Part shown: positions 12,151-41,612 of the stretch, one piece after another
Layout: the number at the start of each line of letters is the position of its first letter
Numbering within the stretch: the first letter of the stretch is position 1
Notes under the pieces: model-generated
The model's database searches: none
Told to the model about the DNA's origin: nothing
The model's input: only the letters and a program-made list of their open reading frames with translations
Assembly: GCF_023898315.1 (NCBI RefSeq)
Contig: NC_064622.1
Span: 356,233,234 to 356,297,233, forward strand
Reading direction: 5' to 3'
From: Schistocerca nitens
Lineage: Eukaryota; Arthropoda; Insecta; Orthoptera; Acrididae
Length of the DNA: 64,000 nucleotides
Translations under genes and position numbers: made by a program

Positions 12151-12826
12151 AATGCTTACGGACTGTTAGTGTTTGATCACCAGCAAGTGATGATGTGGTA
12201 CGCTTCATCACGCGTTATCCGCCCCAATGCCACCCACTCCAACCAGGGGCCCTCCGCAGGGGCACCATCCAGCTGCAGCAAAGGCCACCTGGCAGGATGG
12301 CCATTGCCAGGAGTTCCGATGCCCCAGTGTGACAGGCATCTACTCCTTGGCATACGTGGGGAGTTAACAGCGCAGGCATCAGTAGAGCAATCCCTGTGTT
12401 GTCAGGGGCCTACAACCAACAGAGTACATTGCGGCCCCACGACAATGGACTGGCTACCGTGCTGGATATCAGATGCAAACGAGACCATGGTCATCATCAG
12501 CGCAGAAAGCGACGCTGCATAGTGCATGGTGTAAAATGCACCCAGGAAGGTGTCCTGACGCAAGAGATGGAGGATGAGCACGACTGCAATGTGACAACAA
12601 GAAATCGGGCTACAAATCTCAAGGCACAATGGACACAATGCACCATGTAAGGCGCTCTTCCTCAATTGGCTCGCTCTTTGGAAAAATTTTGAAGGCTGGA
12701 GGTCAAACGCTACAGGGGACCATCACATAAAGGCCGAAACACATGAGACTCCTTTTAGTCGCCTCATAAGACAGGCAGGAATACCTCGGGCTTATTCTCA
12801 CCCCCGGAGCTGCAGAGATGGGGGGG

Positions 12827-12838
12827 GACATGGGAAGG
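12827..12838. repeat. Target-site duplication of the I-type LINE (5' side)
   Basis: GACATGGGAAGG, paired with 6,174-6,185 with one mismatch. It abuts the G-rich 5' end of the LINE. Confidence 0.7.
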
Positions 12839-13954
12839 GCTTCTTTCAAAGCTGACCAGTCTTCCATTTCTACGATTGTAGTATGTAAGTGCAAATGTTT
12901 TGTAGAGTTGCTGTTGATGATTAAGATGCCAGATACCGTACCACCTGGACTACATTTACCAAATAAAAAACATCTGCCTCAACCCAAGATCAATCCATCG
13001 GCCTCCTGCATGCTAACCCAAAAGTCTATCCACTGCTCTAACTGTACAGTGCAACTAATATATGCTGACAGAAGTAGTTACCATAATGTGGTTACAATGT
13101 TGCTAGATTGCCACTCTTTAATATCCTTTTTCTGCCAGTACTCGCCGGATGAAATTTTGTGAGACATTCTTTTATCGCTGGAATGTGAGGAGTTGTGCTG
13201 CAAAGCCCGAGTGTGCGAATTTCGCTTTACCCTGTATACAGGGTGTTAAGCGACATCTAGTGTTGTCGGAAAGGGGCAACAAATTTTACGTCTCTAACAA
13301 AAGTTGAATCCCATGGCATTATTTATCAACCCTTAGACTTTGATGCAAAGACTTTAAAACTCATTGTATGTGGCTTGGTTGTACAATTGTGCGCATGGAG
13401 CGTTTAGGCAACTCAAATTTTTTAAATGATACTTTACTTATTAGTTTGTAAGTATTCCAGCTATAGGATGTGCTGCTCTGTTTAGGAGAATTCAGCAAGC
13501 AGTAATGGTTGATTAGAGGTGCCACCACACGAGTAATGATGAAAAGTAAACTTTTATTTGCACACTGAGCAGAGTTACACAATGAAAGTGAAAATAATAT
13601 TATGTACTTACCAATGTGAAGAAATGATGCACACTGGTGCTTTATCAGGAGGCCGGTTAACAAATATTTCATAGTCCCTCACTAAGAGGAAGAATATGAA
13701 ATGCAGTAAGTACTAACATTTAAACAATATGTGGTTACGCACACACAGTCTGCCTGAATTATTGAAGTGGTGCTGATGCAAACTGTTAAAAGCAAAATTT
13801 AAGAGTAGAGGGAAGACTGTGTCTGGAATTAAAATGAAAAGAAAGTGACTGATCAATGAAACCACACAAGTAAAATGTTGGATTAACAAAGCCAACACCC
13901 CTTGATTAATTATGTGACATCAATTTTTTTCTGTCTGAGACGGCACTCACGCGC

Positions 13955-13957
<3 letters not shown>
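12839..13957. other. Intergenic stretch, nothing coding recognised
   Basis: No gene or element can be supported. A short palindrome, ACCCTGTATACAGGGT, lies at 13,230-13,245; similar ends occur in several insect repeats but the sequence alone does not identify one. Confidence 0.4.
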
Positions 13958-13999
<42 letters not shown>

Positions 14000-14006
14000 T
14001 GTGTGT
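13958..14006. repeat. (GT)n microsatellite
   Basis: A nearly pure GT run with one TT interruption. Confidence 0.9.
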
Positions 14007-14007
14007 A

Positions 14008-14294
14008 CTGTTGATGAAGGCCTTAATGGCCGCCAGCCGGGGTGGCCGAGCGGTTCTAGGCGCTAGTCTGGAACCGCTACAGTCACAGGTTCGATTGCTG
14101 CCTCGGGCATGGATGTGTGTGATGTCCTTAGGTTAGTTAGGTTTAAATAGTTGTAAGTTCTAGGGGGCTGACAACCTCAGAAGTTAAGTCCCATAGTGCT
14201 CAGAGCCATCTGAACCATTTTTGAACCTTAATGGCCGAAAGCTGTAATTGTGAGAGTCTTTTTGTTGTGCCTAACTGTGACTCAAGCATCTCCC

Positions 14295-14297
<3 letters not shown>
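14008..14297 (+). mobile_element. 3' terminal fragment of a Penelope-like element, split by a SINE
   Basis: TGATGAAGGCC...GGCC before the SINE and GAAAGC plus GTCTTTTTGTTGTGCC after it match the terminal sequence I recall for Penelope-like elements, and correspond to the ends of the element at 15,472-18,035. The SINE with its target duplication interrupts it. Only the terminus is present. Confidence 0.55.
14033..14225 (+). mobile_element. tRNA-headed SINE
   Basis: The head contains GGTGGCCGAGCGGTTCTAGG and CAGGTTCGATTGC, typical A and B box sequences of a tRNA-derived SINE. The 3' part reads CAACCTCAGAAGTTAAGTCC and CTCAGAGCCA. A 12-bp target duplication, CCTTAATGGCCG, lies at 14,021-14,032 and 14,226-14,237. 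The same family appears at 40,753-40,941 and 50,813-51,016. Confidence 0.9.
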
Positions 14298-14355
<58 letters not shown>

Positions 14356-14367
14356 CGCGCGCGCGCG
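14297..14367. repeat. (GT)n(GC)n microsatellite
   Basis: A long GT run passes into a short GC run. Confidence 0.9.
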
Positions 14368-15471
14368 TTTTTCTTTTTCTTTTTTTTATTTTTCCTTCTT
14401 GTCAGATCTAGGTTGTGTTACGTAGGACAGGGAATATTACGATAAAGTGTTTCTTATAGGATGTACTATAAATTAGTTGGTAGAATATGCATAAGCTTGT
14501 GAAACAATGTTTCACGATGATGTACTTGCAACACATGAGGGCTGATACACTCCTGATGCTAGTTTTCCCATTGGTCCTTTCCATATCATTGAAATACTAA
14601 GGAAGAATCTGCTGGATTGGAAAACAAACATCACCTGTAATGTCAACCACTTTACCTTGTAAAAATTGCTGTGAATGAACCCAAATAAAATAAAAACATG
14701 CTGGACTATGGGTCCTCATCTTATTTTAAAACTGTCCATTTTTGTCTTTAAGTGTCCAACCACAATCAGCAACCACACACCAAGAGTGCCCTCTTGGTGC
14801 AGACAGCTGATTAAGACATGGCCATGTGCTTGGTTGTGGACAGTGGGTGCAATTAAAGACAGATATGAACAATCTTAATGTAAGACAAGGAACCTTGAAC
14901 TAACGTTTTTTTTTTATTTTATTTTATTTTATGAATACTGCAGACGTAATGCTAGAGTTTTACTGTAGCTATTCATGTATGTTGATTGCTGATGTTCATA
15001 TGTAAAATGTACCAAATATCTACGGCAAAATGTAGAATATTACCGTGGGCTTCATTATTACAGAGAGAAAAATCAAAAAGATAAGTCAGTATGAAATAAT
15101 GGAAAAACACAAAGCAATAATATGCATTATATCAGAGCTGTGACACTTGCCACAAATAAGAAAAATGCTTTTGCATTTATCTGTTCAAAACTTTACTTAT
15201 AAAGTTTTTTTCCAGATATCCAATGAAAATTGTTAAGATGCCTATGAAATGAATGAGCAAAATCTACAGTACTTTGAATGGGATCTATATGCACTCTGTA
15301 GAGTGCTTAAGGTCAAACCTTATGCCATATTGCATCACATGACGCTGGAGGCAATGTGTATCAATGACAAAAATTCTGTTCTGTGCATCTGAATGCTCCA
15401 CTCCATAACATTCCTACTCTATGCACACAATATGTGATAAAGAATAATAGCTACCCCAGGTTGGAATATAA
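14368..15471. other. AT-rich intergenic stretch, nothing recognised
   Basis: No coding sequence or named repeat can be supported here. Confidence 0.45.
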
Positions 15472-18035
15472 ACACTGTAAGAAAAGATAGATTGCTACTT
15501 ACCATAAAGATGACTCATGAAGCGGCAGACAGGCACAATTAAAAGACACTTGCACATAAGCTTTTGGCCACAAGCTTCATAATAAAAAGAAAGAGAAATA
15601 CACACCACTCATTCACACAAGCAAGCTCGTCTCACACACATGACCACCAACTCTGGGAGCTTGGGCCAGAATGTAATTGTCGCATGGAATGGAAGCAGCA
15701 GTCTGGTGGGGATGGGGAAGGTGAGCCATAGTAGTGTATGGGTGGGGGGAGAGAAATGCTCTCTGGCAGAGTGAGCAGGAATTAGGCTGGCAACGGGTGA
15801 GGGTAAGGTGGTGGGCAAAATGGAGCAAAGAAAGGAGAGGAGCAGGTAAAATGGGCAGTTGCATTGGCAGAGAGCAGCAAATGAGGAGTGTGGGAGAATG
15901 TGGAGGAGGTGATAGGACAAAAGTGGTGAAGGAAGCTGTTGGGTGGAGGGTGTGACAACAGTATGTTACTGTAGATTGAGGCTGGGATAACTATGGAAGT
16001 GGAGAATGTGTGGTGAGGATAACTCATTTGCATAGTTCAGGAAAGCTGGTGGTGGAGGGGAGGATCTAGATGGCTCAGGTTGTGTGATTCAGCCACTTAT
16101 GTTCAGCCGGCATATTGTGTCACAGGTTGGTCTACTTTGTTCTTTACACATTTTGGCACTGGTCATTCACCCTGTTGGACAGCTGGTTGGTAGTCATATA
16201 AATATAAAAAGCTATGCAATGATTGCCACACAACTGTATATGACATTGGTGGTTTCACAGGTGGCTTGACCCCTGATGCAGTAGAATAAACCTGTAACAG
16301 GACTGGAATAATAAAAGTTGGGTACACGGATTTGGCAGGTCTTGCACCTCTTCCACAGGGATATGTTCATTGTGGCAGGGGGTTGGGAGTGGCGTAGGGA
16401 TGGACTAGGAAGTGGAAGTGTGTGGGCAATGGAACACCACTTTAGGAGGGTTGGAAAGTATCTCGAGTAGGACATCCCTCATTTCAGGTTATTATGATGG
16501 GTAATCAAAGCTCTGGCGACAGATATGATTAAGATGTTCCATACTGGGGCAGTAGTGAGTGAGGAAAGGGGGCACTCTTTTTGTGGCTGGTTCTTGGGAG
16601 GAGGGGGGGGGGCACATGCTAGGAGGACTGGGGGTGGGGGTTGGAGGTGTTGGTAATGAGAGCCAAAATTCTTTGAGTGGGAGCACAACCATCACCCACA
16701 ATGGAGTATCCAGCATTGTTGGCTTGTAGATTTTGGGGTGCATATACAAGGAGGGTGTGCAGGATGTATTGGGGGTGAGCAGGGTAATGGATTCAGAGGA
16801 GATGATCTAGGAAGGCCTTAAGCAGAGATTGGAGGTTGTGTTGGACTTCTGGGATGATGTACCTCTGGCAGAGTTTATAGGTGGAGGAGTCAGTAATTGG
16901 CAGAGGCCTTCCATCAGGTAGTCACTCCAATTCATAACAACAGTGGCGGGACTTTTGTCTGCAGCTGAGATGGTTAGGTCAGAATTTAATTTAAGGTTGT
17001 GTATGGCTATTCTTTCCTCTGCTGAAAGGTTGGTGTGTGAGGAAGTATGGTGAGGCCAATAGAAGGTAAAGAATTCATGGCAGATGGCCAGTGGGTGGTT
17101 ACGTGGGAGGGAAAATGATCATGATTGGATGGTAGTATGAACTGGGAGAGGCAGGGTAAATGTTGGAATTAGGTTTGCTTTGGCTTGAGGGATTGGTGGC
17201 AAAGTGTTTCCATTGCAGGGATTGAGAGCAGCCATGTCATATAACAGCCTGCTGCAATCATTGCACAGCTTTTAATATTGGTATGATTAACAACCAGCTG
17301 TCCACCAGGATGAGAGGCCACTGCCAAAATAGACCAAAGTAGACCACCTTGTGGCACAACATGCAGCTGAACATATTATGCTTGATTTCAAAGGTTGCTT
17401 TACTAACCGAGCCATCTGGATCCTCCCTTCCACCACCAGCTTTCTTGAACTGCACAGATTGGAATTATCCTTACAATACATTCTCTGCTCCTGTAATTAT
17501 CCCGGCCTAAACATATGGTAACATGCTGTGTCCACACTCTCCACCCCCTCTGTCCTATCACCTCCGCCCCATTCTCGTCTCCCACACTCCTTTGCTGTCC
17601 TCTGCCAATGCACTTGCCCATCTTTACCTGTTCCTCTCCTTTTCCGCTCAGTTTTCTCCACCTCCCTGCCCCACAACTTCCTGATGTTGCACCTGTTGGC
17701 AGTCTATTCCCTGCACACCCGACCAAACAGCACTACTCTTTGCTCCCCCCACCACCACCCCCGTAACACTGCTATTCCTTCACCCTCCCTACAACCTCCA
17801 CATTGCTGCTTACAGTCCATGTTACAGCTGCATTCTGGTCCAAGCTGCTGGATCTGGCAGTTTTGTGCATGAGATGAGCTTCCTTGTGTGAATGAATGGT
17901 GTGTGTTTCTGTTTCTTTTTCTGATGAAGGCTGTGGCTGAAAGCTTATGCGTAAGTGCCTTGTAATTGTACCTGTCTGCAACTTAATGCATCATCTTTAT
18001 GGTTAGTAGCAATCTATCTTTTCCTACATTGTTAT
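15472..18035 (-). mobile_element. Penelope-like element with long inverted terminal arms
   Basis: The outer 800 bases at each end are inverted copies of each other (about 15,472-16,300 and 17,190-18,035). Both outer tips carry the motif GATAGATTGCTACT or its complement. The left arm and middle hold a minus-strand Penelope-like protein; the right arm is a second 3' portion running the other way, including part of a GIY-YIG region (HAAEHIMLDFKGCFTNRAIW at about 17,360-17,420). So two 3' ends face outward around a single reverse-transcriptase start, a head-to-head arrangement. Penelope-like elements are known to carry terminal repeats and partial extra copies. The copy is broken. Confidence 0.75.
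16080..17130 (-). pseudogene. Penelope-like reverse transcriptase / GIY-YIG remnant
   Basis: Minus-strand frames begin near 17,030 with LSAEERIAIHNLKLNSDLT and AADKSPATVVMNWSDYL, the N-terminal block of Penelope-type reverse transcriptase. Sequence at about 16,330-16,210 (SPVTGLFYCIRGQATCETT) fits the linker and start of the GIY-YIG endonuclease. The reverse transcriptase palm between them is largely missing. It is broken in several places. Confidence 0.65.
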
Positions 18036-20354
18036 TTTTGGTATACTGCTATGAAATTAATAACTGAAAACATACTCACTTCAGAGAGCAAAGGTGCTAA
18101 AAATAAATACCACGTCTCAAGAAAGACTTCTCAGAGTCTTTTTCCTGGAGCCAAACAGTAACACCACTGAAAGTGGTTGTGTGAAAAGTAGATAATAACA
18201 GCAGGAAAGCAGTTGCAGTTCAGAGGAAGAAGGCAGTTCAAAAAAGATATCAGAAATCTCTTGTTCGTATGAAAACAAATGAGGAATCAGGAAACTGAGA
18301 CACAGAATCAGCAATTTTATGTTACTGTATGGAACGATAAAATGTTTAACGGCCACCTAAAGATAGGGTGGGGAGTGAAGGGGGTTAAAAACAAAATAAG
18401 GAGCAAAGTATTTTACATACACCTGTGAAACTTACCACATTACTGGCATTTTAAGACAAAATGTTTAAAGACTAATCCTTGTGCTTACTACAATGCATGT
18501 ACTATTTATTTTAAGTGTTGAGGAGACCAGCAACAGACAAAAGTTGAATTCATCACTGGTAAATTGATAATAAAACTTATTTCTTTGTAAATTACCCTGT
18601 ATATTTACATACTTCTGTAAAAGTTAATCTCTCTGTACATTACAGAGACACAAGGTACAAATTTAAGAAACTTCAGTTTCTATGTACAGCATATTTTGCA
18701 ATAACAAATTATGCATAATGTGTAAATAAATAACAAAATGTAATATTCAATAAATTTCAACATATATCAGCAAAGAAACTGAAAGGATTCCATAAATACC
18801 ATATGGGAACAGCTGCAGAAGGTAATCTAACACACTTACTCATCAGATTCAGTGACGACTAACACACCAAACTAATAACTTTATGTAATCCTCTTTTCTG
18901 TCTTGAAGCATGAAAACACACTCAGCTGAACAATACTAAAAGTCAGATACTGAAACAGTGTTTAGTACAGCAGTTACCCCTACTGTTGGTATTTTTGACA
19001 TCTTTAGTACCTTTTTTACCATTAATTATGGCAAAAAAGGACCAATAACATTCAGAAATATCCCTAAATAAATGAGTAACATTAAGCAAGAGATATTTCT
19101 AGGAGAATGAAATATGTTATACCATATCAAGCAATGAAGGAATTTTCACCATTTTATATTCATGATAGTACAACAGAAAAATAATCAATAAATTAAATTA
19201 TTGATATGCCAAATTATACCAACTAACAAAGTTTTAAAGAAAGAATAAAACACATGGTAACCTGTCAAATACTCACAATGGAACACAGATGTATTTAAAA
19301 ACCATTTAAAATTGCTCTAACATACATTTTTTTCAGTACACAACTGTGACAAAGGACTGACACAAAAACACAATATAAGCAAAGTTCAGAGCTGGCACCC
19401 TTACATATATCAGTATAGCCCCCTTACATAATAGTGATTGCAGATTTTTGTATCATTCTGCTTAAAACTCAAAATATACAATAACAGAATGACATATTTT
19501 ACACACACACCAGTTGAAATGAAAAAAAAATACAGGACAGTTCACTACTGCTCACCCTGTGTCTTACAAACCGACAACCACTCATATAAACTGTGGTATG
19601 TTTTAAGGATAGCTGTGCTGATTTGTGCGCATGTCACACTGCATGTGCACTCAATACTTTTCACAAAATGACAACCAATGTTGAACAATATTTGCACTGA
19701 TAATGCCAGGGTCACACAAGATATGCCACCTCTTACTCAAATTTAAGACATGTAGATTATTGTAATAAATTTAACAAAATAAAAAACTATGTTGTTTGTT
19801 CATCATTAAATAATCTTCAGAAATTTGCAATATTTTGTCTCACAATACTGCATACCTGGGATAAAAAAATTACAACATAAACAGAACTTCATGACTGCTG
19901 ATGTGTTTTAATTCAGTCATATGTATTTGGCCTTGAGAAAGACAGAATGTATCCAAAGCTAATCAGTTTTCCATTAAGAGAAAACAAATTAAAAATCATT
20001 TTTTGAGAGAAACAAATGCAGTAAGAATATATCTTACAGCCACGTACAGACACAGTATTTTCACAATACTACGTACACTTCCTGCTCATTACAACATAAC
20101 ATTGGAAGGCAGATGGTGGTTGTCACAAGTATGACAAATTGGAAAAAAGATATTGGCAATTTTCAAAAATATAGTAACCACAATAATATGAAAACTAAAA
20201 TTGTAAATATATCAAATAAATCACAAAATTACATAATTATCACAGTAATGGGAGACCAGGGCTATAAAAACCAATTGCCAAAAAAAGCAGAACACAGTTC
20301 ACCTTTAAAATAAAGTGGCCAAGCACAAAGAATACATTTAACTGTGTATAGTAT

Positions 20355-20356
<2 letters not shown>

Positions 20357-20393
<37 letters not shown>
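20357..20393. repeat. (CA)n microsatellite
   Basis: About 18 CA units. Confidence 0.9.
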
Positions 20394-20396
<3 letters not shown>

Positions 20397-21231
20397 AACT
20401 TCATCTCAAAGGTGAGTATGTCCAAAAAATACACACATTGGCTGATTGTAGAAATGAAACAAGATACATCACCCAGGAACAATAGAGTGAAAAGCAACCA
20501 CAAGCTTTAACAGGAATGTTTCGCACACTAAGACTCAGCAATGTGCCAAGACTGTTGCCAGACTTCCAATGATACAGGTGTAATTGCACATGCAACGATG
20601 AAGGCATTTCCCACATAAAAATGTACATTAATGCTGACAAAATTCTGGGGGAAAAAAAACTGAAAGACAGCCACTGACAACCAACTGGATTTAGCAACAA
20701 TCATAAAATATGAAACAGAACGATTTTTTTTTACTTCAGACTAATCAGCTGGAATCACTGTTTGCACTAGGTTTAATTACATTTTCCCAGAACCTGAAAT
20801 TTTCTAATGAAATCCCAACTATGAATCAAACTAACAAAATACCCATGAACTTAAACACCAGTTTTGTCTCAATCTTTAAATAACATTTTGAGTAACGAAG
20901 ATCATTACGAACAGAAAACTTCATCTGGTGGCTCAATAACATGCAGCTTTTAGTCTACAACAGTGTTATCTCTTTAGTTTGAGGCACATATTTAAAAAGA
21001 CCTTTTTGCTTATTAACTGTGCTTTGCTGTACACAAAAAAAAGGGAATAATCAGAAATAAAATTACTTATTTTGCAAACATTCATTTCAATTCATCATCT
21101 TCTTGCTTAGGCCCCGTACCCACTTTTCAACTGTATGGCATACAGTCCAAATTCACACTTATGCAGGTACATAAAAAGTTCATGTTGTGCCCCACCACAG
21201 GCACAACAGCAACCGTCATTACGTGGTATAA

Positions 21232-21237
21232 TTTATT
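21232..21237 (-). promoter_or_regulatory. Candidate ZIP9 polyadenylation signal
   Basis: AATAAA on the minus strand, about 145 bases past the ZIP9 stop. The hexamer is common by chance in AT-rich DNA, so this is weak without transcript data. Confidence 0.25.
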
Positions 21238-21380
21238 TTAATGTGGCAATGAAAACGTTCACTTCGGCACCAGCTACCAAGGCAGTGCCTAACAACATCG
21301 AGTGACAAATCACACACTCTGTTCTTCTCCTGCTGCTGGCAGGCCATCTGAAATGACTTGGAGAAATTTATCCAGAGTAA

Positions 21381-39797
<18,417 letters not shown>

Positions 39798-40740
39798 TCT
39801 GGATAAATAGTCTTGCCAGCTGGTGCTGTACACAAGCGCCACGCGTTCTTTACAAGCAATATTTTGCCAACATAGCTGTATTTACAAAACACTCTGTACC
39901 AAAGATGTTCTTATCACATGTATTCACCGGCGACGTTTGACAGAAGTATGAAAATCACTGCTTTACAGACACAAGTTTAACTATCAGTGTTGCATGGTAA
40001 CGTTGAAGATCACATAAATAAAAAATATCATCGGTTAACTTAACTTAAAAATCGTAGACACGATGAATGGGTTTACATAGCATTGTGCTGCTGGTTCCTT
40101 TTCTCACATCGGTAACAAAGAAGAAATAACTCTGTAATCAATCCCACCATGTGACTGATGCCGATTCGCCACCTAGTAATCTGTCAAAACTTTCGAGACC
40201 TTCGAGTGACTACCTCACAGTTCTCATTCAAGTAGCATCTAAATAGTTTCACGATGCTGAATGCATTCCATTCGTCATTCGAGTTATCTCAACAAGGGAA
40301 AATCCAACGTAGTACCGGGAATTGCTACCTATCCTTCCGCATGACAGTCTGACAAGTGGAGACGGACGCATAGGCAAATAGGAAGTCATCTCGCCCTTGC
40401 CGTTAGCACGGAGAACACTGGACTTCTGTAAGCTGCTCGCTAGGGCACCACATCGTTGGACTTGTATCTTGATTTTCCCACGAGCTCACAGGCTCCCGGG
40501 AGCATGTCACTACTCTTCCACGGCGTCTTGATGCTCACTGGTTGACCACCCATGAGCTACAACCTAGTGGAATCGAGTCACTGCTCATTCTTAGCGTCTG
40601 TCTGTTCATTGCCCATTACAGCTTTCATAGAACTTGTTATCAGGGGACCATTCAAAGCAATTTTAGGAATTGATAGTTCAGTTGCAATTAAGTAGTGTGG
40701 ACATTCCTCTCCAGAACCTGTATTGCACTCTGTTCATGGA
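39798..40740 (-). other. Upstream region of ZIP9
   Basis: The ZIP9 promoter and 5' UTR must lie here or just beyond, but I see no TATA box or other clear signal. No gene is visible on either strand. Confidence 0.4.
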
Positions 40741-40752
40741 TAATAAACAAAC

Positions 40753-40941
40753 AGTTGCCGGCCGTTGTGGCTGAGCGGGTCTACGCACTTCTGTCTGGAA
40801 ACGCGCTGCTGCTAAGATCGCAGGTTCGAAACCTTCCTCGGGCATGGATGTGTGTGATGTCCTTATGTTTGTTACGTTCAAGTAGTTCTAAGTCTACGGG
40901 ACTGATGACCTCAAGTTCAACAATGTTTAGAGCCATTTTTG
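40753..40941 (+). mobile_element. tRNA-headed SINE
   Basis: The head GCCGGCCGTTGTGGCTGAGC starts at 40,757, the B box GCAGGTTCGAA follows at about 40,819, and the 3' part has GACTGATGACCTCAAG and AGAGCCATTTTTG. AAACAAAC at 40,745-40,752 and 40,942-40,949 is the probable target duplication. It is the same family as the SINEs at 14,033 and 50,813. Confidence 0.85.
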
Positions 40942-40949
40942 AAACAAAC

Positions 40950-41352
40950 TTATTATTTCTACTTGTGCATTTCAAGTCTGCCTGGTTGCACCACTTGGCA
41001 ACGGACGTAAAACCATCTCGTAACAGTCAATGTTTGTTTCATTTTCCAGCCCTCCCCCCTCCTTACCCCCTCCTCCTGGGTGGTTCATGGTTTCGTCGGA
41101 CAATGTATACATCGTGAATCTTCTAAAACTTGGACCGCAAATATTGTGGAAATGGAAAGTGCTAGTGGTGTGTAGTTTTCACAGAATGGATTGGTAGTCA
41201 TGGGCTTATATTTTTAGTCAATAAACAGATTGTAATAATACTTATAAAGTGTATTTTTCATACAAACATACCTGTGGTAGCACACACTAAAGAACAACAC
41301 AAATGCGTACAATAGTTATTTGGATGCTGACCAATAATGACACAACTGACCA
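40950..41352. other. Intergenic stretch, nothing recognised
   Basis: No gene. It may be part of the Tc1/mariner remnant that follows. Confidence 0.35.
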
Positions 41353-41560
41353 TCACAAGTTGTCTTCAAAATGACCACTGGTAGCAGGAATAAACACTTC
41401 CAATCTGGTGTGAAACGACTGATGCACATATGCTAACATTTCAGCGGAGATGTCGGAGCAGGCTGCAGTAATACATTGTTGCATATCATCAGATGTGTAG
41501 TTGAGATGTCCTTGTAGACAGTGTAATGCAATTATGTACTGACACAACTTCAGTCAAGTA
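41353..41560 (-). mobile_element. Tc1/mariner transposase C-terminal fragment
   Basis: The minus-strand frame has DMQQCITAACSDISAEML, then HTRLEVFIPATSGHFEDNL, like the C-terminal end of the transposase relic at 4,480-5,450. The piggyBac element at 41,613 begins just beyond it. Confidence 0.5.
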
Positions 41561-41612
41561 AAAAATAATTTATCATGTTACAGAGATCTAATAGGAGTAG
41601 AAAACATGTTAA

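Larger units (their letters stand above)
10600..12400 (-). pseudogene. LINE ORF1 (gag-like RNA-binding protein), interrupted by a solo LTR
   Basis: Minus-strand frames at 11,464-11,213 and 11,289-10,900 fit the gag-like ORF1 of I-type LINEs. Landmarks are SVLIKTASSVQ, then VTITPHKSLNMVQG, then KTLDQLTYTEAKRKYEHL after the expected zinc-knuckle region. A proline-rich stretch and a lysine-rich end at about 10,720-10,800 follow. The knuckle region itself looks shortened compared with relatives I recall. A 490-bp solo LTR splits the frame at 11,656-12,145. The start codon is not certain. Confidence 0.6.
6186..12826 (-). mobile_element. Full-length I-type LINE with RNase H, carrying nested insertions
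   Basis: The element runs from a G-rich 5' end at about 12,826 to a tail of AACC units at 6,186. It spans 6.6 kb, about 5.9 kb once the SINE and the solo LTR are removed. ORF1 (gag-like) lies at about 12,400-10,600. ORF2 carries endonuclease, reverse transcriptase and RNase H in that order, which fits the I superclade of LINEs. A 12-bp target duplication with one mismatch flanks it. The last 80 bases contain a GGACCGATGACCTC motif that is also present in the SINEs of this window. Both ORFs are broken by frame changes in addition to the insertions. Confidence 0.85.
18036..21380 (-). other. Repeat-poor region downstream of ZIP9, possible long 3' UTR
   Basis: This 3.3-kb AT-rich stretch lies directly downstream of the ZIP9 stop codon on the minus strand and contains none of the transposon families that crowd the rest of the window, only a (CA)n run at 20,357-20,393. 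That relative cleanness fits a long 3' UTR or a conserved flank. The first AATAAA on the minus strand is at 21,237-21,232, about 145 bases after the stop, so a short UTR is equally possible. Confidence 0.4.

Noticed and set aside
13230-13245. Short palindrome as a transposon end or terminator
   Set aside because: Sixteen bases with no partner element or coding context are too little to support a call.
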